From NCBI GenBank assembly GCA_039630445.1, contig JBCNVA010000025.1, positions 1-8,645 on the forward strand: a stretch of DNA of 8,645 nucleotides, given 5' to 3'. The position numbers and the translations under genes are program-made. The DNA is from HRBIN15 sp039630445. GTDB taxonomy: Bacteria > Armatimonadota > Fimbriimonadia > Fimbriimonadales > GBS-DC. The notes below the pieces were generated by a model. The model saw nothing but the letters and a program-made list of their open reading frames with translations. It was not told where the DNA came from and searched no databases. Position 1 is the first letter of the stretch, and the number at the start of each line of letters is the position of its first letter. This document shows, one piece after another, positions 1 through 3,916 of this stretch.

Positions 1-304
1 CGCGATAAACGATGCGGATAACCACCCGCGCCATCCAGGAGCGGAAAGGAGTGCCGTGGCAGCGGTCATAGTTGCCCAGTCTGCGCAGAATTTGAAACAG
101 CGCAATCTGCACGATATCCTCGACAAGCTCGCGGTCACGCACGATGCATTGCACCATCTGGTGAACTTTGGGGCGTAGCTCGGTAGCAAGGCGGTCGCGC
201 ACCTTTTCCAGTTCCCACTCCATTACGCTTGCGCCGTTTTGCAGTTGGCTCTCCAGCTCCTGTACCTTTTCCACCAGAAACTGAATGGTTTGCCAGTCAT
301 CCAT
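1..304 (-). CDS. ECF-like RNA polymerase sigma factor, N-terminal part (cut by window edge)
   Basis: This reading frame stays open from an ATG at 304 to the left edge, giving 101 residues; the C-terminal part lies outside the window. Residues about 44-101 read as sigma-70 region 2. The core-binding helix appears as ELVEDIVQIALFQILRRL (59-76), and NYD, PFRSWMARVVIRI (86-98) matches the region 2.3/2.4 block that melts and reads the -10 element in extracytoplasmic-function sigma factors. The first 40 residues are helical and rich in Glu, Gln and Lys, with a possible short coiled coil around VEKVQELESQLQ. Region 4 and any fused domain cannot be seen. No strong Shine-Dalgarno precedes the start, only a G-rich stretch, but the first upstream ATG fits the family length. 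A TATAAT box lies about 43 nt upstream. Family assignment is by motif reading; the target regulon is unknown. Confidence 0.75.
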   Translation of the reverse strand, partial: MDDWQTIQFLVEKVQELESQLQNGASVMEWELEKVRDRLATELRPKVHQMVQCIVRDRELVEDIVQIALFQILRRLGNYDRCHGTPFRSWMARVVIRIVYR

Positions 305-346
305 AGGGTTCGCCCCCGCCACTGTGAATGGGGGTGACCTACGCGT

Positions 347-373
347 ATTATACTCCAAGGCTCTGGCAGACAA
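347..373 (-). promoter_or_regulatory. Candidate sigma-70 promoter for the ECF-like sigma gene
   Basis: On the minus strand a perfect TATAAT (352 to 347) is preceded, 15 nt upstream, by TTGTCT (373 to 368), a four-of-six match to TTGACA. The spacer is shorter than the usual 17 nt. A start near 340 would give a leader of about 36 nt before the ATG at 304. The leader contains a C-run (CCCCC) and a G-run (GGGGG) that could pair in front of the start codon. Confidence 0.5.
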
Positions 374-413
374 GGCGACAGGAACGACCAGCGCTGTTAT
401 TGCCGTGCCGAAT

Positions 414-427
414 TGAAGCATGCTCCA
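414..427. promoter_or_regulatory. Palindrome in the sigma/dioxygenase divergent region
   Basis: The sequence TGAAGCATGCTCCA is a 14-bp palindrome with a single mismatched pair around a perfect AGCATGCT core. It lies between two divergently transcribed genes, where operators commonly sit. No regulator family can be named from it. Confidence 0.3.
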
Positions 428-442
428 GTCTTGCATAGTTCC

Positions 443-462
443 ACCTCCTGTATACAGGCGGT
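443..462. promoter_or_regulatory. 20-bp operator-like palindrome upstream of the dioxygenase operon
   Basis: ACCTCCTGTATACAGGCGGT has a perfect 12-bp core (CCTGTATACAGG, 447-458), and the symmetry continues to 20 bp with one mismatched pair. It lies about 105 bp before the dioxygenase start and about 90 bp upstream of the sigma-gene promoter. The centre TATACA could also serve as a plus-strand -10 box, with a weak TTGCAT 14 nt before it. Binding of a dimeric repressor or activator is inferred, not shown. Confidence 0.4.
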
Positions 463-565
463 TCCACTAACGCATATAGGGCACAAGGGCGGCGATTGTG
501 ACAGGGTTTTCGGCAGGAAAGGGGGATTTCGAGGGCGAATCAGCCCGTCGAGAGGCAGAAAAGCG

Positions 566-1411
566 ATGATTACGGCAGAGAAATGCTATGCGCTGCGCCC
601 GGAGGATGTCGCCTTCTATCACGAAAACGGCTATCTGCACATTCCGGGCATGCTGACACCGGAGGAAGCAGCATACCTGCGTGAGGAGGCACACGCGCTT
701 ATCCGACGCTTAGCCGAAGCGCGTGGGGGCGAGCATGCGGTGCAGGCGCAGTGGGGCAGTGCACGGCTGATTACCGAAATGCCCACTACGCTGCTGCACT
801 GCCATAATGTGCAGTTTCATAGCGCGGCGTTTACTCGCTTGATTTGCGACCCGCGCCTGACCGACCGCATCGCTGACTTGATTGGACCCAACATCCAGCT
901 GCACCACACCAAGCTCTTTATTAAGCCACCTGAAAAAGGCGCCCCGTTCCCGCTCCATCAGGACTATCCCTACTTCCCGCACGAGAAGCACACGATGCTG
1001 GCAGCCGTTTTCTTTTTTGACGATGCACCACCCGAAAAGGGCTGCCTCTGCGTCGTGCCGGGCAGCCACAAGCTGGGTCCCTTACCTCACGACCCAGAAG
1101 GGGGCTGGCATCTGCCTGTGGAGCAGTACCCGCTGGAGATGGCGATCCCTATTCCCGCACGGGCGGGCGATGTGGTGGTGTTCAACTACCTCACGATTCA
1201 CGGTTCTGGTGTCAATCGCACGCAAGAGGCGCGCACCACGCTGCTGGTGCAGATGCGTGATCCAACGGACCATCCTACGGAAGCGGTGCACCTCTCCCGT
1301 GGGCAGGGCATGATGCTGCGCGGTATCGATCCAGAAGCCGATGCGGGTCCCCACACCGACTCAGCGTCGCGCTACCTCAGCATACTTAGGGCAAGCAAGG
1401 AAGGAGGCTAA
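566..1411 (+). CDS. PhyH-family Fe(II)/2-oxoglutarate-dependent dioxygenase
   Basis: The 281-residue product matches the phytanoyl-CoA dioxygenase (PhyH) family of non-haem iron oxygenases, which couple oxidation of a substrate to decarboxylation of 2-oxoglutarate. The N-terminal block FYHENGYLHIPGMLTPEEA is typical. The iron triad is visible as HQD (H131, D133) and the distal H212 in YLTIHGSG. R223 sits 11 residues after H212, as expected for the 2-oxoglutarate-binding arginine. VVPGSHKLG (163-171) is the usual strand/turn before the second half of the double-stranded beta-helix. No signal peptide is seen, so it is probably cytosolic. The frame is open back to about 413, but those 51 residues do not look like the family; the ATG at 566 follows AGAGG (551-555) and begins just before the conserved block. 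The gene ends 4 nt before the TIM-barrel gene, so the two are probably co-transcribed. Substrate unknown: PhyH members act on acyl-CoAs, amino acids, ectoine and other compounds. Confidence 0.88.
   Translation: MITAEKCYALRPEDVAFYHENGYLHIPGMLTPEEAAYLREEAHALIRRLAEARGGEHAVQAQWGSARLITEMPTTLLHCHNVQFHSAAFTRLICDPRLTDRIADLIGPNIQLHHTKLFIKPPEKGAPFPLHQDYPYFPHEKHTMLAAVFFFDDAPPEKGCLCVVPGSHKLGPLPHDPEGGWHLPVEQYPLEMAIPIPARAGDVVVFNYLTIHGSGVNRTQEARTTLLVQMRDPTDHPTEAVHLSRGQGMMLRGIDPEADAGPHTDSASRYLSILRASKEGG
1401..1407 (+). promoter_or_regulatory. Shine-Dalgarno fixing the start of the downstream TIM-barrel gene
   Basis: AAGGAGG lies inside the last codons of the dioxygenase gene and 8 nt before the ATG at 1416. 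It decides against the longer in-frame start at 1341, which would overlap the upstream gene by about 70 nt, and it implies translation from a shared messenger. Confidence 0.85.
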
Positions 1412-1415
1412 AACG

Positions 1416-2168
1416 ATGCGACAGAGCAAGCAGAATCCCTACGGCACCTTTCGGATGGGTATTCAGAGCTATTCGCTGCGCCATTTTGGCTTTGAGCGGG
1501 CGCTGCAGATTACGCACGAGTTGGGGCTGCACCTCTGCGAGGCGTTCCCGATGCACTTTCCCTATTTTGCTCCGCGCGAGCAGTGGGCGGAGATGCAGGC
1601 GATGGTGAAGCGTTCGGGCGTGCAGGTGGTCGCCTATGGCGTGGTGGGCTTCGGCGCAGACGAACGGGCTGCCCGCGCTATTTTTGAGTTCGCCAAAGCG
1701 ATGGGCATCGAGGTGCTGACCGCCGACCCAGAGCCAGCCAGCCTGAGCTACCTCGCGCGGCTGTGTGAGGAGTTCAAAATCCCCATCGCCATCCATAATC
1801 ATGGACCTGGCTCCCGCTACGACAAGATTCGCGATGTGGAGAGCGCGATGCAGGGTCAGCCCGACTGGATCGGCGCCTGCATCGACACGGGGCACTTCCT
1901 GCGTTCAGGGGAGGATCCTGTAGAAGCGGTGCGACGCTTCGGCAAGCGCGTGCATGCCGTCCACCTGAAGGATGTGAAGGGGCGCACTCAGTTCGTGGTG
2001 CTGGGCAAGGGCGACCTGGACACCGTGGGCTTCCTGAAAGCGCTCAAACAGGTTGGCTTCAAGGGCTGCCTTGCCTTAGAGTATGAGGAGAAACCGGAAG
2101 ATCCTGTCGCAGATATTCGCGAATGCCTCCAGGTGGTGCAAGCAGCGGTTAAGCAGGTCAGAGGCTGA
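1416..2168 (+). CDS. Sugar phosphate isomerase/epimerase-like TIM-barrel protein
   Basis: The 250-residue product belongs to the xylose isomerase-like TIM barrel / AP endonuclease family 2 superfamily, whose members isomerise or epimerise sugars and keto acids, or dehydrate cyclitols, using a divalent metal. The first strand is FRMGIQSYSLR (12-22). Later strands carry the usual ligands or substrate contacts: AIHNHGPG (125-131; H127, H129), CIDTGHFL (155-162; D157, H160), AVHLKD (181-186; H183), LGKGDLD (196-202) and LALEYE (219-224; E222 or E224). Length is normal for a single-domain member and there is no signal peptide. It is the second gene of an operon with the dioxygenase, so both probably serve one catabolic or modification pathway. 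The specific substrate cannot be read. It is a different subgroup from the TIM-barrel gene on the opposite strand at 2406-3230. Confidence 0.87.
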   Translation: MRQSKQNPYGTFRMGIQSYSLRHFGFERALQITHELGLHLCEAFPMHFPYFAPREQWAEMQAMVKRSGVQVVAYGVVGFGADERAARAIFEFAKAMGIEVLTADPEPASLSYLARLCEEFKIPIAIHNHGPGSRYDKIRDVESAMQGQPDWIGACIDTGHFLRSGEDPVEAVRRFGKRVHAVHLKDVKGRTQFVVLGKGDLDTVGFLKALKQVGFKGCLALEYEEKPEDPVADIRECLQVVQAAVKQVRG

Positions 2169-2178
2169 TGCGTTGTGA

Positions 2179-2187
2179 ACACTTCAG
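2179..2187 (+). repeat. Left flanking direct repeat of the 159-bp element
   Basis: ACACTTCAG abuts the left terminal inverted repeat. It matches ACACTTCGG on the right side at eight of nine positions, as expected for a slightly decayed 9-bp target-site duplication. Confidence 0.45.
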
Positions 2188-2346
2188 GAGGGTGTTCGAT
2201 AAATCGCCTTTGGCTATCATGGCTGAAGCCGTTCCCGAGCAGACCAAGCCGACCTGCGTCGGCTGTTTTAGCCCGCGAAGGCGGGCTTCGTTTGACAAGG
2301 AACGGCTTTAGCCGTCAACTCAACCACCGATTTATCGAAAACCCCC
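2188..2346. repeat. MITE-like 159-bp palindromic element between convergent genes
   Basis: The ends are inverted copies of one another: 2188-2206 pairs with 2328-2346 at 17 of 19 positions, including a perfect 12-bp stretch TTCGATAAATCG/CGATTTATCGAA. After a 14-nt weakly matching segment of identical length on each side, GGCTGAAGCCGTTCC (2221-2235) pairs with GGAACGGCTTTAGCC (2299-2313) with one mismatch, so the arms are symmetric over 48 nt each. The 63-nt centre holds two perfect hairpins: AGCCGAC/GTCGGCT (2247-2253/2258-2264) and GCCCGC/GCGGGC (2271-2276/2281-2286). Near-identical 9-bp direct repeats flank it. No protein of note is encoded. This fits a non-autonomous miniature inverted-repeat transposable element or a REP/BIME-like repeat. 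A structured RNA or bidirectional terminator is the main alternative. Only one copy is present here, so mobility is inferred. Confidence 0.6.
2247..2286. terminator. Tandem hairpins that could end both convergent transcripts
   Basis: There is a 7-bp stem with a CTGC loop (2247-2264) followed, after TGTTTTA with near-continuous U in the plus-strand RNA, by a 6-bp GCCCGC/GCGGGC stem with a GAAG loop (2271-2286) and then CTTCGTTT. The TTTT after the first stem makes a weak intrinsic terminator for the upstream plus-strand operon. Because the hairpins are part of the repeat element, a terminator role may be secondary. Confidence 0.3.
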
Positions 2347-2357
2347 ACACTTCGGGG
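2338..2357 (-). terminator. Weak terminator-like hairpin for the minus-strand TIM-barrel gene
   Basis: Read on the minus strand, CCCC, a 7-nt loop, then GGGG is followed by G and TTTT. The stem is only 4 bp and it straddles the right end of the MITE-like element, about 50 nt after the stop codon at 2406. This is a weak call. Confidence 0.2.
2347..2355 (+). repeat. Right flanking direct repeat of the 159-bp element
   Basis: ACACTTCGG follows immediately after the right terminal inverted repeat. It repeats the left flank ACACTTCAG with one change, supporting insertion with a 9-bp target-site duplication. Confidence 0.45.
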
Positions 2358-2405
2358 CTTCTTACCTCCGCCGTGCTGACTGACGCTGTAGGTGGTGGCA
2401 GGATC

Positions 2406-3230
2406 TCAATCCCATATCGCATCCACCATCGCCTGCAAGAATGTCAGCGAGCGGCGGAATCCTGCATCGCCTTCTGCTTGACCGTCCTCGATGCTTAAAT
2501 AGCCTGCATAGCCCCGTGCGTGCAACATCTCCAGCAGCGTGCGGAACGGCACCTTGCCCTCACCCAGCACGCAGTGCTGGTACTCCCCGGGCTGCCTGTC
2601 ACCCGCATGCACATGGTGGACCTTATGCACCACGCGCTGGAGCAGCTCCACAGGGTCTGCCCCCACCATCAGCGGGTTGGCAAAGTCGAAGTTAACGCGC
2701 ACAGGGGTTGGCTCGAGCAGCTCAAAGATGCGCAGGAACCGTTCAGGCAGGAAGGAGAAGTCCTCGCGTGTCCAGCGGCGGTCTTTGTAGTGATTCTCGT
2801 AGCAGGGGTAGACACCCATCGGGATCGCGTAGTCGGCGAGTTGCACCATGCAGTCCACGGCGTAGCGGATGCCATCCTCCTCGCTCAGGTCATCGTGCTG
2901 CATGCCTGCCGTGACGCGCACGGCATCGGCGCCCAGTGCAGCTGCCCATTCTACTCGCCGATACATCGCCTCCAGCTCCTGCTTGCGCACGGCAGGGTCG
3001 GGATGGGTGAAGTCGGGGGCGCAGGTAATCTGGCTCACCTGCAGCCCCAGCGACTGGAGTAGCCGCCTCACCTGCGGCAGGTTCTGATCGCTGAGGAAGC
3101 CGTGATAGAGTTCCACGGCGGACACGCCAAACGAAGGCACGCTTTCGAGCCACTCGAAGAGCGACATCCGCCCTTCAACAATTGTATGAAGGTGCCGCAC
3201 AGGGAGCCAGGCAACGCGGGGTTTAGCCAT
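2406..3230 (-). CDS. Sugar phosphate isomerase/epimerase-like TIM-barrel protein, coupled to rbfA
   Basis: The 274-residue product is a xylose isomerase-like TIM barrel. Strands and likely metal or substrate residues are visible: RVAWLPVRHLH (5-15), AVELYHG (38-44; E40), VYPCYENHYKD (140-150; E145), RVNFDFANPLMVG (178-190; D182), HHVHAGDRQPGE (205-216; H208, D211), VLGEGKVPF (221-229) and YLSIEDG (244-250; E248). The E-D-H-E pattern is what this family uses to hold a divalent metal. There is no signal peptide. The start codon lies inside the end of rbfA: the two frames share 8 nt (3223-3230), and the only SD-like bases are AAGG directly before ATG, so translation is probably coupled to rbfA. 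A later Met22 is less likely because it would remove the first beta strand. Its substrate is unknown, and its place behind ribosome genes may be accidental rather than functional. Confidence 0.86.
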   Translation of the reverse strand: MAKPRVAWLPVRHLHTIVEGRMSLFEWLESVPSFGVSAVELYHGFLSDQNLPQVRRLLQSLGLQVSQITCAPDFTHPDPAVRKQELEAMYRRVEWAAALGADAVRVTAGMQHDDLSEEDGIRYAVDCMVQLADYAIPMGVYPCYENHYKDRRWTREDFSFLPERFLRIFELLEPTPVRVNFDFANPLMVGADPVELLQRVVHKVHHVHAGDRQPGEYQHCVLGEGKVPFRTLLEMLHARGYAGYLSIEDGQAEGDAGFRRSLTFLQAMVDAIWD

Positions 3231-3555
3231 CCTTCAACAGGCGAGCGATGCGGTCCGCCTGGCGCAGCGAGGGGTCATCCACAAACTGCAGGCGCGGAAT
3301 GCGCTTCAGGTGCAACCGCTTGCCGAGTAGCCCCTTGATATAGCCTGCCGAGCGCTGCAGCGATTCGATCACATTGCGGCGGTGTGCCTCGTCGCCCAAG
3401 ATGCTCACATACACGGTTGCATGCGAAAGGTCACGCGCAATTTTGACACCCGTGATGGTTGCCAGTCCGCGATGCTCATCCTGTAAATCACGCAATAAGA
3501 CCTGACTGATCTCTTCAGTCAGTAGCGCTTCTAACCGCTCCAATCGTCCGCCCAT
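3223..3555 (-). CDS. rbfA: Ribosome-binding factor A
   Basis: This 110-residue protein has the RbfA pattern: an N-terminal helix GGRLERLEALLTEEISQVLL (2-21), the strand ITGVKIARDLSHATVYVSIL (34-53), and the helix-kink-helix ESLQRSAGYIKGLLGKRLHLKRIPRLQF (64-91). SAG (69-71) marks the AxG kink that replaces the GxxG of ordinary KH domains. RbfA binds 16S rRNA of immature 30S subunits and is needed for late maturation and cold adaptation. Length is normal for short RbfA proteins lacking a C-terminal tail. A perfect AGGAGG (3567 to 3562) lies 6 nt before the ATG at 3555, which rules out the in-frame start 10 codons upstream. It lies 16 nt after ylxP, and its 3' end overlaps the TIM-barrel gene. 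A perfect 8-bp inverted repeat with a 5-nt loop (3502-3522) falls in codons 12-18. Confidence 0.94.
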   Translation of the reverse strand: MGGRLERLEALLTEEISQVLLRDLQDEHRGLATITGVKIARDLSHATVYVSILGDEAHRRNVIESLQRSAGYIKGLLGKRLHLKRIPRLQFVDDPSLRQADRIARLLKDG

Positions 3556-3561
3556 CGGCGT

Positions 3562-3567
3562 CCTCCT
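3562..3567 (-). promoter_or_regulatory. Shine-Dalgarno that sets the rbfA start
   Basis: AGGAGG on the minus strand lies 6 nt upstream of the ATG at 3555. It selects MGGRLERLE as the N-terminus, which agrees with the family, over the longer MNCFRNRRTP reading. Confidence 0.85.
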
Positions 3568-3571
3568 GTTC

Positions 3572-3859
3572 CTAAAGCAGTTCAATCTGACTCTCTATGA
3601 GAGAGATACGAGTTTCGGCAGTAAGGCGTTCCAGGATGGTGTCCAGCATCTGGTTCAGATGGTCAGAGCGGTTGCCAACACAGGCAATTGCGAGGCAGGC
3701 ACGCTGATGCTTGTCGTGATGATCGACCTCCGCGACGGCTAAGTTGAATTCGTTGCGCAGGCGCACGATCAAGCTTTGCAGCACCTGTCGCTTCTCCTTC
3801 AGCGAGCGGCAACCGCCGATGTAGAGTTCGACGGTCATCAGCCCGACTCGTGCCGCCAT
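3572..3859 (-). CDS. ylxP: DUF503 / YlxP family protein
   Basis: This 95-residue protein has the signature of the DUF503 (YlxP) family: a first strand VGLMTVELYIGG, then SLKEKRQVLQSLIVRLRNEFNLAVAEVDHHD. That run is the family hallmark of an SLKxKR helix followed by a RxRNxFN-VAEV segment. The tail HQRACLAIACVGNRSDHLNQMLDTILERL completes a small ferredoxin-like alpha/beta fold. The biochemical function is not established; the gene usually sits between infB and rbfA, which suggests a ribosome-linked role. The frame is open upstream to 4054, but that part overlaps infB and is unlike the family. The ATG at 3859 gives the normal length; the ATG at 3838 is a second option, and neither has a good Shine-Dalgarno. 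A TACAAT box ends 9 nt before the ATG at 3859, so the message may be leaderless. Confidence 0.85.
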   Translation of the reverse strand: MAARVGLMTVELYIGGCRSLKEKRQVLQSLIVRLRNEFNLAVAEVDHHDKHQRACLAIACVGNRSDHLNQMLDTILERLTAETRISLIESQIELL

Positions 3860-3868
3860 TCCAGATGA

Positions 3869-3890
3869 ATTGTACCCTATCGGGTATACT
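3869..3890. promoter_or_regulatory. Divergent ylxP / infB promoter region with an inverted repeat
   Basis: Within a 57-bp gap, TACAAT on the minus strand (3874 to 3869) faces ylxP and TATACT on the plus strand (3885-3890) faces infB; each is a five-of-six match to TATAAT. Between and overlapping them is TACCC-TATC-GGGTA (3873-3886), a perfect 5-bp inverted repeat that extends by one G-T wobble pair. No good -35 boxes are seen for either direction, so promoter activity is inferred from the -10 boxes and the divergent arrangement. Confidence 0.4.
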
Positions 3891-3916
3891 GTAGGAGAGC
3901 GAGGGGTTGAGAGCGG

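Noticed and set aside
413..565. N-terminal extension of the dioxygenase reading frame (51 residues upstream of Met at 566).
   Set aside because: The residues are rich in Cys, His, Gly and Arg and unlike PhyH N-termini. The extension would start with TTG and run through the palindromic regulatory region.
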